Below are positions 9,052 to 17,699 of a stretch of DNA of 64,000 nt, in pieces. Within the stretch, counting starts at the first letter, position 1. Every line of letters begins with the position of its first letter. The translations under genes were made by a program, and so were the position numbers. The DNA comes from Muribaculaceae bacterium. GTDB taxonomy: Bacteria > Bacillota > Clostridia > Lachnospirales > Lachnospiraceae. The notes below the pieces were generated by a model that had not been told where the DNA came from, did no database searches, and was given only the letters and a program-made list of their open reading frames with translations. The stretch lies in NCBI GenBank assembly GCA_023666425.1, contig JAMPCA010000001.1:70216-134215 (forward strand), given 5' to 3'.

Positions 9052-10878
9052 TCATATATGCCCAAATACATGCTCCAGAATCAGATCCACACATTCTTCA
9101 ACAGACTTGTTTTCTGTCGATACAGTGATATCCGGATTCCCCGGTACTTCGTATGGGCTGGAAATTCCTGTAAAATTAGGAATTTCCTTCCTCCTTGCTT
9201 TTTGGTACAAGCCCTTTACATCCCGTTTCTCACACACTTCCAGAGATGTGTCAACATATATTTCAACAAAGCATTCTTTCCCAATAATATCCCTTGCATT
9301 CTGCCGATCGCTCTCATAAGGAGATATGAAAGCAGTAAGAACAATCAGTCCTGCATCGTTCATCAGCTTTGACACTTCCGCAATCCTGCGTATGTTCTCA
9401 ATACGGTCCTCAGGTTCAAACCCAAGGTTTCTGTTAAGCCCCATGCGCACATTGTCTCCATCCAGCAGCATAGTAAATTTTCCTTCTTCACACAACCTCT
9501 TCTCCAGTGCATTTGCTATGGTTGATTTTCCGGATCCTGAAAGCCCGGTAAACCACAATGTCATCGGCTTCTGATTCATTCGTTCTGCACGCAGCTTCCT
9601 TGTAATATCCATCTTCTGCCAGACCAGATTATCCGACCTCCGCAGAGAATGAAGAATCACTCCACATGCAGATGTCATATTTGTAATGCGATCCATCAAA
9701 ATAAAACTTCCCAAGGCACGGCAATTCCGAAACAAATCAAAGACAATCCTTTGTGAAGTAGCCATTTCACATACAGCAATTTCATTTTTGTACAATTTTG
9801 TTACGGCAATTTTTTCCCCGCTATTGATGTCAATCCGATATTTAATCTTCATCACAGACACTGGTATCAGTCTCGTTCCAAGTTTCAGCAGATAGCTTTT
9901 CCCTTGTGCCAGTTCACCGTCATCCATCCAGAGAATCTGTGCCAGAAACAGATTTCCAACCTGAAGATTCGTATCTTTCGTCAAGACGCATCCCCGTGAC
10001 ACATCCACCTCGCGATCCAGTCGAATCGTGACAGCATCCCCTTCCTGCGCTTCCTGAACCACAGTATCCGTCCGAATGACTTCTTTTACAAGTGCCTTTT
10101 CTCTACTTGGAAGAACGGTTACCTCATCTCCCTTATGGATGATCCCGGATTCTATCTGCCCCTGAAACCCGCGGAAAGTATAATCAGGTCTGCACACTCT
10201 CTGAATAGGCATAACAAACTCTTGTTTTTCTGTATCCGCTACAGCATCTACCTCCTCGAGATAACAGAGGAGCGTTTTTCCCTGATACCATGGCATCCGT
10301 CCCGAATGGTCTGTTATATTATCTCCCTCTGTCGCTGACACCGGAATTATTGTTAGATTTTGCAATTCTAAGTCAACAGCAAGCTTACGGATTTCTGTTT
10401 CTATCTTTCGGTATTCTGATTGCCGGTATTGCAGAAGATCCATTTTATTGACCACAAAGCAAAAATGCGAAATTCCCATAAGTGCACAGATTCTCGCATG
10501 TCGTCTCGTCTGTGTAAAAATTCCTTGTGAAGCATCCACTAATATAACGGCAAGATCAGCAAATGATGCTCCAACTGCCATATTTCTAGTATATTCTTCA
10601 TGGCCGGGTGTATCGGCAACGATAAAACTCCGCCTTTCCGTCGCAAAATACCGATATGCAACATCAATCGTTATGCCTTGCTCCCGCTCCGCCATCAGCC
10701 CATCCAGCAAAAGCGAATAATCAATTTCGCCTCCCCTGCTCCCAACCCTGCTCTCAAGCTCCAAAGCCTGCTCCTGGTCTGTAAATAAAAGTTTTGCATC
10801 ATAAAGCATATGCCCGATTAATGTTGATTTTCCGTCATCTACGCTTCCGCATGTAACAAACTTCAGAAGATCCTTCAT
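9052..10878 (-). CDS. cysN: Fused sulfate adenylyltransferase subunit 1 / adenylylsulfate kinase (CysN-CysC)
   Basis: About 608 residues from MKDLLKFVTCGSVDDGKST (start at 10878, with GGGAGGG upstream; overlaps nothing, the cysD stop is at 10880). The N-terminal GTPase half has P-loop GSVDDGKST, DTPGHEEYTRN and NKMD and drives APS formation together with CysD. From about residue 435 the APS kinase half follows, with P-loop GLSGSGKST, DGDNVRMGLNRNLGF and the kinase lid region. It therefore makes PAPS from ATP, GTP and sulfate. No APS or PAPS reductase gene lies in the window, so the end use (assimilation or sulfation) is not shown. It is followed by the ssuABC-like genes. Confidence 0.96.
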   Translation of the reverse strand: MKDLLKFVTCGSVDDGKSTLIGHMLYDAKLLFTDQEQALELESRVGSRGGEIDYSLLLDGLMAEREQGITIDVAYRYFATERRSFIVADTPGHEEYTRNMAVGASFADLAVILVDASQGIFTQTRRHARICALMGISHFCFVVNKMDLLQYRQSEYRKIETEIRKLAVDLELQNLTIIPVSATEGDNITDHSGRMPWYQGKTLLCYLEEVDAVADTEKQEFVMPIQRVCRPDYTFRGFQGQIESGIIHKGDEVTVLPSREKALVKEVIRTDTVVQEAQEGDAVTIRLDREVDVSRGCVLTKDTNLQVGNLFLAQILWMDDGELAQGKSYLLKLGTRLIPVSVMKIKYRIDINSGEKIAVTKLYKNEIAVCEMATSQRIVFDLFRNCRALGSFILMDRITNMTSACGVILHSLRRSDNLVWQKMDITRKLRAERMNQKPMTLWFTGLSGSGKSTIANALEKRLCEEGKFTMLLDGDNVRMGLNRNLGFEPEDRIENIRRIAEVSKLMNDAGLIVLTAFISPYESDRQNARDIIGKECFVEIYVDTSLEVCEKRDVKGLYQKARRKEIPNFTGISSPYEVPGNPDITVSTENKSVEECVDLILEHVFGHI

Positions 10879-10879
10879 A

Positions 10880-11776
10880 TTAAAAATATCCCTCCCTCTT
10901 TCGTTTTTCCATACTTGCAGAACCGCCGTCCTTATCAATCACCCTGCTTGTCCTTTCCGATGTGACCGCTCCAAGTGTCTCTGCCACAATTGCATCCAAT
11001 GTATCCGCCATAGAGATAACCCCGCCTGTCAGTGGATAACAGCCAAGCGTCCGGAAGCGCACACTTTCATACTGTACTTTTTCTCCCGGCAAAAGCTTCA
11101 TCCTATCATCATCGACCATAATAATCGTGCCATCCCGGTGTACGACTGGACGTTTTTTTGCAAAATATAATGGTACAATATCGATTTGTTCCCTTTGAAT
11201 ATACTGCCAGATGTCTTTTTCTGTCCAGTTAGAAAGTGGGAATACACGTATGCTTTCTCCCTTGTGAATCTGCGTATTGTATAACTTCCAAAGCTCCGGT
11301 CTCTGGTTTTTTGGATCCCATGCCTGTTCCTCATTTCGGAAGGAAAAGATTCGCTCCTTTGCGCGGGACTTCTCCTCATCCCGTCTTCCACCGCCGAAAG
11401 CCGCTGTAAAGCCATATTTTATAAGCGCCTGCTTGAGCGCCTCTGTTTTCATAATATCCGTATATGCCGCTCCATGGTCGAAAGGATTAATCCCATTTCT
11501 GACACCTTCCTCATTCGTATACACCAGCATCTGGATACCATATTTTTCAGCAACACGATCCCGGAATTCAATCATTTCGTGGAATTTCCAGGTGGTGTCA
11601 ATATGTAAAAATGGGAACGGCGGCTTCTCCGGATAAAACGCCTTTAAGGCAAGGTGAAGCATAACAGAACTGTCTTTGCCAATCGAATACAACATAACCG
11701 GTTTTTCACACTCTGCTGCCACTTCACGCATGATATAGATTGCTTCTGATTCAAGAACATCTAAATGGGTTTTCAT
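10880..11776 (-). CDS. cysD: Sulfate adenylyltransferase subunit 2
   Basis: 298 residues of the PAPS reductase-like ATP pyrophosphatase fold. Seen motifs are [20 protein letters not shown] (the SxGKDS PP-loop), [12 protein letters not shown] and [20 protein letters not shown], all diagnostic of CysD. With CysN it forms APS from sulfate and ATP. The start at 11776 has AAAGGG about 7 bases upstream. The C-terminus runs into the cysNC ribosome site. The 119 bp upstream include the tail of the second direct repeat, so the promoter of the module must lie in or near that junction or in mntA. Confidence 0.96.
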   Translation of the reverse strand: MKTHLDVLESEAIYIMREVAAECEKPVMLYSIGKDSSVMLHLALKAFYPEKPPFPFLHIDTTWKFHEMIEFRDRVAEKYGIQMLVYTNEEGVRNGINPFDHGAAYTDIMKTEALKQALIKYGFTAAFGGGRRDEEKSRAKERIFSFRNEEQAWDPKNQRPELWKLYNTQIHKGESIRVFPLSNWTEKDIWQYIQREQIDIVPLYFAKKRPVVHRDGTIIMVDDDRMKLLPGEKVQYESVRFRTLGCYPLTGGVISMADTLDAIVAETLGAVTSERTSRVIDKDGGSASMEKRKREGYF

Positions 11777-11883
11777 AGTACTTTCCCTTTCTGTCTTCTG
11801 TACTTATTTTCAAACTACAAGATTTCCTCCATATACCACTTTGCCTTATCGCAAAAATCCTCAAATACTCCAATATACTGTAG

Positions 11884-11929
11884 CTCTTGTAACGGTTAAT
11901 ATATTTTCTTTGCATATCGGTCTATGTCC
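11884..11929. repeat. 46-bp direct repeat, copy B (at the 3' end of intact mntA)
   Basis: Partner of 6294-6339 (43/46 identical, same orientation). On the minus strand it covers the last mntA codons (DIDRYAKKIY, stop 11896-11898) and the first codons expected of the HI0074 partner (INRYKS), after which the two copies diverge. Between this copy and cysD another frame could encode a short tail ending DKAKWYMEEIL before a stop; its origin is unknown. Confidence 0.85.
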
Positions 11930-12177
11930 TCCCTCAGACCCGGATTCCGACATTTGTCGTACTGAAACACGTCTATCTTCTTTAAGGTTTTGATTCTGTC
12001 AATCTGCTCCATGAGCTCCGGGATTCTCTGTCCGCCCTTTATCACAATGTCAATATCACTCGTCCTTGTCGCTTCTCCGGTCGCATAAGAGCCAAACAGA
12101 TACAAGTGCTCCACCTGAAATTCCTGACAGATGCGTTTGATCTCTTCCAGAATATCCGACAGTGGCATATTCGCCAT
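11896..12177 (-). CDS. Minimal nucleotidyltransferase (MntA-like)
   Basis: 93 residues with the nucleotidyltransferase core LFGSYATGEATRTSDIDIVI: the GSxxxG and SDID elements supply substrate and metal contacts. A third acidic residue is available in KIDVFQYD. Such proteins pair with HEPN or HI0074-type partners, where they act as AMP-transferring antitoxins or uncharacterised enzymes. Normally the partner gene follows directly; here cysD follows, and a truncated HI0074-type gene lies 5.6 kb away beyond the sulfur module. The orphan gene is intact, so it may still be expressed. It sits 130 bp downstream of the flagellin terminator. Confidence 0.88.
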   Translation of the reverse strand: MANMPLSDILEEIKRICQEFQVEHLYLFGSYATGEATRTSDIDIVIKGGQRIPELMEQIDRIKTLKKIDVFQYDKCRNPGLREDIDRYAKKIY

Positions 12178-12299
12178 AATCCATTCCCCTATCCTTTATG
12201 AAATATAGTCCTATTATACCATGAATTAAATGTTAATACTACTACCATGTTAAAATTTGAACTCCGCCCTGTTCAAATTTTAAGTCATCATCTTCCGTG

Positions 12300-12334
12300 T
12301 TAAAAAACAAGGGAGAGCCTGCGCTCTCCCTTGT
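12300..12334 (-). terminator. Flagellin rho-independent terminator
   Basis: Perfect 12-bp stem ACAAGGGAGAGC / GCTCTCCCTTGT (12307-12318 with 12323-12334) with a 4-base loop, followed on the minus strand by a T tract. It lies 55 bp after the flagellin stop and ends the highly expressed flagellin message. Confidence 0.92.
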
Positions 12335-12388
12335 CCGGTAGTAGTAGTAGTAATACAGCAATATGAATTTAATTTCTTTACGAGCTTA

Positions 12389-13816
12389 TTATCCGAGTAA
12401 TGAAAGCACGCCCTGATTAGACTGGTTAGCCTGAGCAAGCATTGACTGTCCTGCCTGAGCAAGAATGTTGTTCTTGCTGTAGTTAACCATCTCTTCAGCC
12501 ATGTCGGTATCACGGATCTGGGACTCAGCGCTTGTGGTGTTCTCAACAACGTTGTCCAAGTTAGCGATCGTATGCTCAAGTCTGTTCTGAACAGCACCAA
12601 GAGCGGATCTCTGAGCAGAAACCTTAGCTACTGCGTCAGCGATAGAATCGATAGCGTAAGTAGCCTTAGCGCCTGTGTTGTCAACGAGGTTCAGACCCTT
12701 AACTCCAAGACCTGCAGAATCCATGGTGTCGATCGTAGTCGCAATCTTGTTGGTCTCGTCAGCGTCAGCACCTACATGAAGTGTGAACTGTAAGCCCTGT
12801 GTAACGGTGCGGCTTCCCTCAGTAATCTTGAAGGATACCTGTGTGTTGTCGTCGGTGTAGTAATCTGCATCCGTTCCAGCAGATCCAGACGTGCCATACT
12901 TAGCTGCGTCTACACTGGACTCCTTGCCCGGGTCAGTACCGATGTTGCTTGCCTTGCGGAGCTCATCCTGAATCAGCTCGTAAGCCTTCTTCGCAGAGAT
13001 AACAGATGCATCGTTGTCGCCGATACCATCAGCAGTCTCTTCTGTCATAGCTACATAGGTCTGGGTTCCTGCGATAACGGTAGAGCCATCGCGAACGAGT
13101 GCCGTCAGGTTCTCCTTCGTGAGCTTGTTCTCGGTCTCATCCTCAGAATCAGAATCCTCTGCAATCTTGTACTCTGTACCGTCAATCGTAACTGACTCAT
13201 ACTTGTCGTCAAGATTTGTGATGGCATCACGTACGCTCTCAATTGTGTTACCAATGGTATAACCCTTGGAACCGATTGTGATGGTGTCGCCATTCTTAAG
13301 AGCCGTCATGGTAAATGTAACTGTACCGGTTCCAACGCCCTTAAGCTTACCCTCGATACCTGCATCCTTAGCACCAATCTTAACCTCAGAGGTCTTGCCG
13401 TTGCCCTTCAGCAGATAAGTCTCGTTGAACTTGGTGGTCTCAGCAACACGGTCAATCTCAGTCGTCAGCTGATCGATCTCGTTCTGGATAGAAGTACGAT
13501 CGGACTCGCTGTTCGTGCCGTTCGCTGCCTGAACTGCCAGCTCATTCATACGCTGTAACATAGAATGCACTTCTGTCAGGGCACCTTCAGCAGTCTGTAC
13601 TGCAGAGATACCGTCCTGTGCGTTGGTTGATGCGCGGTCCAGACCACGAATCTGCTTACGCATCTTCTCAGAAATGGAAAGACCAGCTGCATCATCGGCT
13701 GCACGGTTGATTTTATAACCTGAGGAAAGCTTCTCAGAAGACTTGGACTGTGCGCCTGTTGTAACATTGAGCATTCTGTTGGCATTCATTGCCTGCATGT
13801 TGTGTTGTACTACCAT
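12389..13816 (-). CDS. fliC: Flagellin
   Basis: 475 residues. The N-terminal D0/D1 part starts MVVQHNMQAMNANRM and contains SSGYKINRAADDAAGLSISE and GISAVQTAEGALTEVHSML; the C-terminal part has RLEHTIANLDNVVENTTSAE and ends LAQANQSNQGVLSLLG. These are the coiled-coil regions that polymerise into the filament and engage FliS and FliW. The centre (about residues 150-390) is a Thr/Asp/Gly-rich variable domain exposed on the filament surface, a likely target of O-linked glycosylation by the operon at 1-5985. It has its own sigma-D promoter, a roughly 140-nt leader with CsrA-type sites, and a strong terminator. Confidence 0.98.
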   Translation of the reverse strand: MVVQHNMQAMNANRMLNVTTGAQSKSSEKLSSGYKINRAADDAAGLSISEKMRKQIRGLDRASTNAQDGISAVQTAEGALTEVHSMLQRMNELAVQAANGTNSESDRTSIQNEIDQLTTEIDRVAETTKFNETYLLKGNGKTSEVKIGAKDAGIEGKLKGVGTGTVTFTMTALKNGDTITIGSKGYTIGNTIESVRDAITNLDDKYESVTIDGTEYKIAEDSDSEDETENKLTKENLTALVRDGSTVIAGTQTYVAMTEETADGIGDNDASVISAKKAYELIQDELRKASNIGTDPGKESSVDAAKYGTSGSAGTDADYYTDDNTQVSFKITEGSRTVTQGLQFTLHVGADADETNKIATTIDTMDSAGLGVKGLNLVDNTGAKATYAIDSIADAVAKVSAQRSALGAVQNRLEHTIANLDNVVENTTSAESQIRDTDMAEEMVNYSKNNILAQAGQSMLAQANQSNQGVLSLLG

Positions 13817-13820
13817 ATTT

Positions 13821-13853
13821 ATTCCTCCTTGAATATGAAATGCCGCATCCTTG
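13821..13853 (-). promoter_or_regulatory. Predicted CsrA-binding sites in the flagellin leader
   Basis: On the minus strand CGCAAGGATGCG (13842-13853) folds as a 4-bp stem presenting AGGA in the loop, the preferred CsrA site. The ribosome site AAGGAGGA at 13821-13828, 13 nt downstream, is the second GGA site. This two-site arrangement matches the known hag leader of Bacillus subtilis, where CsrA blocks ribosome binding. csrA and fliW are in the same cluster. Confidence 0.7.
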
Positions 13854-13962
13854 CGACAAGTTTGGTTGTGTGTGACCTCTGAACTTCTCCGGCCGTACGC
13901 TCCTTCAAAGCCTCCGTCACTGGTTCCGTAACCAAAGATGAGTTCTTTGTTACTTATTACTT

Positions 13963-13989
13963 ATATCGGAGGAAAACTCCGATACTTTA
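13963..13989 (-). promoter_or_regulatory. Sigma-D (sigma-28) promoter of flagellin
   Basis: Minus-strand -35 TAAAGTAT (13982-13989), 11-bp spacer, -10 TCCGATAT (13963-13970), a close match to the sigma-28 consensus TAAAGTTT-N11-GCCGATAA. The -10 is one arm of an inverted repeat TATCGGAG/CTCCGATA spanning 13964-13984. Transcription would start near 13955. Confidence 0.85.
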
Positions 13990-14034
13990 TAGCAACGGGA
14001 AAAATTTTTTAAAAAGTAAAAATCCCCCGGTTGA

Positions 14035-14511
14035 CTATCGCTTAGTCTCTAAAAACTGTGGATCCATATACCTGGTCCTGTCCATGGTGTTATAATAGCC
14101 GGTAATGGCCTTACTGTTCATCCGCACACTCTTCGCGCGCTCCTTCACCGTGGAAAACTTCTGCATCATCAGATTCTTATTCCGCGCTTCCTGCGCCTGG
14201 ATCATAACGCTCTTGTCTGTAAGCTTCCGGATCAGCTCCTGCATCTTACGGATTTCCTCCGCATACGCCTCCCGGTTGCTATCCAGCTCCTCCGCCACCT
14301 GTGCATAGAGCTTTTCAAAACCGTTATCCAGCTGCTCGAGCTGTTCAATCAGCCTCGACTTATCCTCCACCGTCGCATCGAACTTCTCAACCGGGCAGTT
14401 ATCGTCCGTAAGCTGCTCCTTCTGTATATCGTTCAGCCGTGCAATCTCTGTGAGAACAGCTTCCTTCCTGCCCAGACTCTGCAGCATAATTGCAATATAG
14501 GTCTCTGCCAT
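14035..14511 (-). CDS. FliT-like flagellar export chaperone (putative)
   Basis: Start placed at the ATG at 14511 (MAETYIAIMLQSLGRKE), which has GGGAG 5 bases upstream; the frame is open further upstream into fliS but without a ribosome site. The 158-residue product is almost entirely helical and charged, with long heptad-like stretches (KSRLIEQLEQLDNGFEKLYA, MQELIRKLTDK). That profile and the location directly after fliD-fliS fit FliT/FlgN-type chaperones that hold the cap or hook-associated proteins before export. No sequence motif proves it. It is the last gene before the flagellin promoter. Confidence 0.65.
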   Translation of the reverse strand: MAETYIAIMLQSLGRKEAVLTEIARLNDIQKEQLTDDNCPVEKFDATVEDKSRLIEQLEQLDNGFEKLYAQVAEELDSNREAYAEEIRKMQELIRKLTDKSVMIQAQEARNKNLMMQKFSTVKERAKSVRMNSKAITGYYNTMDRTRYMDPQFLETKR

Positions 14512-14540
14512 AATTTCTCCCATGATTTGTGGAAAAGCGC

Positions 14541-14942
14541 TTAAGACACAGCCATACTGGTCTTCGTCCCGTTCGCGGTCTTCTCCATGACCTCTTTCCA
14601 TGCGTCCCGCATCGTGCGCAGATGCTTCAAAACCTCTTTCACGATCTCCGGATCTTTTTTCAGATTCGCATCCCGAAGCCTGCGTATGAGATAAGTATAC
14701 ACCGCATCGAAATCTTTTGCAACCTCATATTTGTGATCCAGCGTGGACTGAAACTCAATGATGATGCGCTCTGTCTTCATAATATTCATGTGCGCTTTCT
14801 GTACATCACCTTTTTCAATGGCCACGATCGCAATATTGGCGAATTTAATAGCCCCGTCATAGAGCATTAGCGTCAGCTCCGCAGGTGTGGCTGTAAGTAT
14901 CTTACTATTGTTATATGCAGCATATGCATTCTTCTGAATCAT
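14541..14942 (-). CDS. fliS: Flagellar export chaperone FliS
   Basis: 133 residues starting MIQKNAYAAYNNSKILTATP, followed by ELTLMLYDGAIKF, which is the FliS family signature. FliS binds the C-terminal helices of flagellin in the cytoplasm, keeps it from polymerising and guides it to the export gate; in Gram-positives it also frees FliW to antagonise CsrA. The length is normal. It lies 38 bp after fliD in the flaG-fliD-fliS operon. Confidence 0.97.
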   Translation of the reverse strand: MIQKNAYAAYNNSKILTATPAELTLMLYDGAIKFANIAIVAIEKGDVQKAHMNIMKTERIIIEFQSTLDHKYEVAKDFDAVYTYLIRRLRDANLKKDPEIVKEVLKHLRTMRDAWKEVMEKTANGTKTSMAVS

Positions 14943-14980
14943 CCTGATTCCTCCTTATTTCACCCCAGAGCATACAGCTG

Positions 14981-17116
14981 TTAATTGCCCAGCATACCGG
15001 TCAAAGAGCTGGTCTGACTATTGAGCTTGGAAAGAGCGGTCTCCATCTGCGTGAACTTCTTGTAGTAGTAGTCCTCCTTGTCCTTTACCCTGTCCTCCCA
15101 GTCACTGATCAGCTTTGTGTAGTTCGCATACTGCGTATCCATCTCCTTGTCATTGTAGATCTTGTATCTTGACCGCAGGGAGCTGGACTGCATATTGTTG
15201 TCAATCGCATTGTACAGATTTGTAGTGAGCTGCTTCATAAACTCGATCACGGTATCCGGATCCTCAGTGATTGCCTTCATCAGCTTATCCTCGTTGCCCG
15301 AGGTATTCTCATCCTCAGAGTCACCGTCGATATGAAGGGCATTGTGCTCATTCTTCACCGCATTCAGGTAGCCAAGCGTCTGGATACCAAAGCTCGCCAG
15401 CGAATACTTCTGGCCATTGATGGTAACTGCCTGATTCATCGAATTGATCATCGAGGACATCAGGGAATCCAGTGAGGAGTCTCTGCGCAGAAGGGAATCC
15501 TTAATCTTTGTCTCCCACTTCTCAATCTCCGTATCGGACATCGCATCCCGCTCATCATCCGTCAGCGGATCGTAGCCGTATGCAGAATCCGCATTGTAAA
15601 GCTTCGTAATCTCGTTGATGATACTATTATACTGTGTCAGGAAATCCTTAATCTTGTCATAGAGTCCCTGCGTGTCTGTACTCGTTGTAATCGTAATGGT
15701 ATTGGCGGAACCTTTCAGGGAAGTCAGATCAATATTATCCAGATCCCACTCGCCGTTCTCGTCCTTATTGGTATAGTTGCTGATATCGTCTGTCACGCCG
15801 TTAGCCGTAATACTCAGCCCGTTGATACTAAAGTTGTTGGTGTTGCTCGTATATACGGCGCCGTTCAGCACGATCACCGCATCCTGCCCGTCGATCTTGA
15901 TGGCGCCCTTAGCGGTATCATTCTTAATGTTCGCGGTTCCATCCGCGTTCGTCAGACCCAGACGCTTCAGAATATCCTGACTCTTCGGATCCCTCTTGGG
16001 AGTTACGCCGTCGTCCTCCATCTCATATTCCCAGTCATCCCCATCGGGAATATAATTGCCATCCGCGTCCGTCTTCCGCAGAGCGGCCGCATTAAAGCTG
16101 ATCTCCTCCGCTCCCTCGAAAGTAAGCTTACCTGTAGCGCCGTCAAAATTCGCGTTGAGTCCCTGCGCCTTGAACTGTTCGATAATATCCTCAATCGTGG
16201 TGGTGTTACCAATATTAACGCCTGCCACAATCTCCTGCCCGTTGACCTTTGCGTGTGCAATAAACGTCGTGTTCCCATCGCCGTAGCCAAGGTTCGCCAT
16301 TGTGTTTTTGATATTCGCCGTCTTGCCCTGATTCGTGGTGATCGCACCTGCGGACAGATGGCTGCCCGTGCTCAGTCCCAGCGCGCCCAAAAGCCGGTTA
16401 GACGCCGCCTTCTCGCCCGCATTTGTCTCAATCTCCTCGAAAACGGCATTGCCATACTCATCCTTGACGATCTCGCCGTTCTCCATCTTCGGAATCGTCT
16501 TTGTGCTCGCCGCCTCAATGGAGAAATCACCCTCCGTACCGCTGTTCTTAGAGCTTATGTAGAAGCGGCCGTTGTTCGCATCAAAGCTGGCATTTAAGCC
16601 CGCTTTCGCAAGCTCGTTCGTCACTTCCTCAAGCGTGCTGTCCTTGGTGAGCTTAACGTCTGTGCTGACCTCGTTGCCGTCCTTATCGGTAGTCTTTACC
16701 CGCAGGGTAGCATCCTCTGTAAAGCCCAGATCCTTGAGCTTCGTCTCTGAGGTTGCCTTCTCGCCGGTCGTTGTAGTAATCTTGCCGCCCGTCAGATAAC
16801 CGGACTGGGCTGTCTGGAGCACATTGAGCTTCTGTGTGCCGTTCACAGCGCTTCCGGAGGCTGTCACGGATGCCTTGGTGGTATCCGAAGATGTAGTCTT
16901 CTTAATTGCATAGGCACTCGAATACCGCAGACTCGAAATGCTGGTGTATAAGCTATATACCTTAGAATTCAGGCTTTTCCAGATCTCCTGCTTCCAGGAA
17001 AGCTTTGTCTGCTCCTTCTCGTACTTCTCTGTCTTTTTACTGTATGCGGACACCAGTTCCTGCACGATCGCATCGGTGTCCAGACCAGAATTCAGGCCTG
17101 AAACTCGCATTGCCAT
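14981..17116 (-). CDS. fliD: Flagellar filament cap protein FliD
   Basis: 711 residues. The N-terminus has MRVSGLNSGLDTDAIVQELV, the FliD_N signature; the C-terminus has YTKLISDWEDRVKDKEDYYY and KKFTQMETALSKLNSQTSSL, the FliD_C coiled coil. FliD caps the growing filament tip and directs flagellin folding. At 711 residues it is longer than many FliD proteins (450-550), with a Thr/Asp-rich middle that includes two repeated alpha-beta units around DLGFTEDATLRV and NLGYGDGNTTFIAH, each followed by a TTIEDIIEQFKAQGLNA-like helix. The gene is 13 bp after flaG. Confidence 0.97.
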   Translation of the reverse strand: MAMRVSGLNSGLDTDAIVQELVSAYSKKTEKYEKEQTKLSWKQEIWKSLNSKVYSLYTSISSLRYSSAYAIKKTTSSDTTKASVTASGSAVNGTQKLNVLQTAQSGYLTGGKITTTTGEKATSETKLKDLGFTEDATLRVKTTDKDGNEVSTDVKLTKDSTLEEVTNELAKAGLNASFDANNGRFYISSKNSGTEGDFSIEAASTKTIPKMENGEIVKDEYGNAVFEEIETNAGEKAASNRLLGALGLSTGSHLSAGAITTNQGKTANIKNTMANLGYGDGNTTFIAHAKVNGQEIVAGVNIGNTTTIEDIIEQFKAQGLNANFDGATGKLTFEGAEEISFNAAALRKTDADGNYIPDGDDWEYEMEDDGVTPKRDPKSQDILKRLGLTNADGTANIKNDTAKGAIKIDGQDAVIVLNGAVYTSNTNNFSINGLSITANGVTDDISNYTNKDENGEWDLDNIDLTSLKGSANTITITTSTDTQGLYDKIKDFLTQYNSIINEITKLYNADSAYGYDPLTDDERDAMSDTEIEKWETKIKDSLLRRDSSLDSLMSSMINSMNQAVTINGQKYSLASFGIQTLGYLNAVKNEHNALHIDGDSEDENTSGNEDKLMKAITEDPDTVIEFMKQLTTNLYNAIDNNMQSSSLRSRYKIYNDKEMDTQYANYTKLISDWEDRVKDKEDYYYKKFTQMETALSKLNSQTSSLTGMLGN

Positions 17117-17129
17117 AACCGTTACCTCC

Positions 17130-17558
17130 TTATCTCTTCTCGTCTACCAAAAGACCTGCCATCTCCCACACCTTGGCAATCATGTCAAGGGTCTTTTCCG
17201 GGGGAAGCTCCTTAATGAGCTCCTTCGTGTCCTTGTCAATCAGCTTGATGGTCACGCGGTTTGTCTTCTCGTGAATCCCGAAGATTGCCTCTGAATTGTT
17301 CGCTCTCTTATTGATGTCCTCTACAGCCTTCTTAAGCTGTGCCGCCTGCTGCTCCGGGGTCATCTGCTGCTGTCCGCCGCCTGCTCCCTCGCCAGAGGCC
17401 TGTTTGGTGTCAAGTGCGGATGTATTTCTGGAAATGGATTCGGAAATGTTGATTACCTCTCCGGCCTCCACTTTCGGTTTTGCGATCTCTCTCACTTCTG
17501 CAGTTGACACACTTCCCTGATACGTCATTGCTGCGCCTTTAATTGCTTCAATTGCCAT
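17130..17558 (-). CDS. flaG: Flagellar protein FlaG
   Basis: Start at the ATG at 17558 (MAIEAIKGAAMTYQG), which has AGGAGG 8 bases upstream. The 142-residue product has a disordered Gln/Ala-rich middle and the FlaG core FGIHEKTNRVTIKLIDKD followed by LIKELPPEKTLDMIAKVWE. FlaG proteins affect filament length in other bacteria; mechanism unknown. It is the first gene after a sigma-D promoter and is followed by fliD. Confidence 0.93.
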   Translation of the reverse strand: MAIEAIKGAAMTYQGSVSTAEVREIAKPKVEAGEVINISESISRNTSALDTKQASGEGAGGGQQQMTPEQQAAQLKKAVEDINKRANNSEAIFGIHEKTNRVTIKLIDKDTKELIKELPPEKTLDMIAKVWEMAGLLVDEKR

Positions 17559-17632
17559 GATGATTACCTCCTGTACTCTCATGTTCTGCACGACAGTAGC
17601 TGCCAGTGCACCTTATAGTCTTCTATTTACAC

Positions 17633-17659
17633 TTATCGGAGGATATTAACGAAAAATTA
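17633..17659 (-). promoter_or_regulatory. Sigma-D promoter of flaG-fliD-fliS
   Basis: Minus-strand -35 TAATTTTT (17652-17659), 11-bp spacer, -10 TCCGATAA (17633-17640), matching sigma-28 consensus. ATCGGAGG and CCTCCGAT (17635-17642 and 17664-17671) form an inverted repeat around the -35. It separates csrA from flaG transcription. Confidence 0.8.
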
Positions 17660-17699
17660 ACACCCTCCGATGAATTTTTTTAAATTTATCAAATTTTAA

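Noticed and set aside
13972-14034. Possible terminator hairpin between the FliT-like gene and the flagellin promoter
   Set aside because: The G and C runs could pair, but the A/T-rich inner part does not form a clean stem, so I could not support it.
16003-16347. Long antisense and shifted frames inside fliD, flgL, flgK and flagellin
   Set aside because: All lie within well recognised flagellar genes and have Arg/Ser-rich shadow composition.
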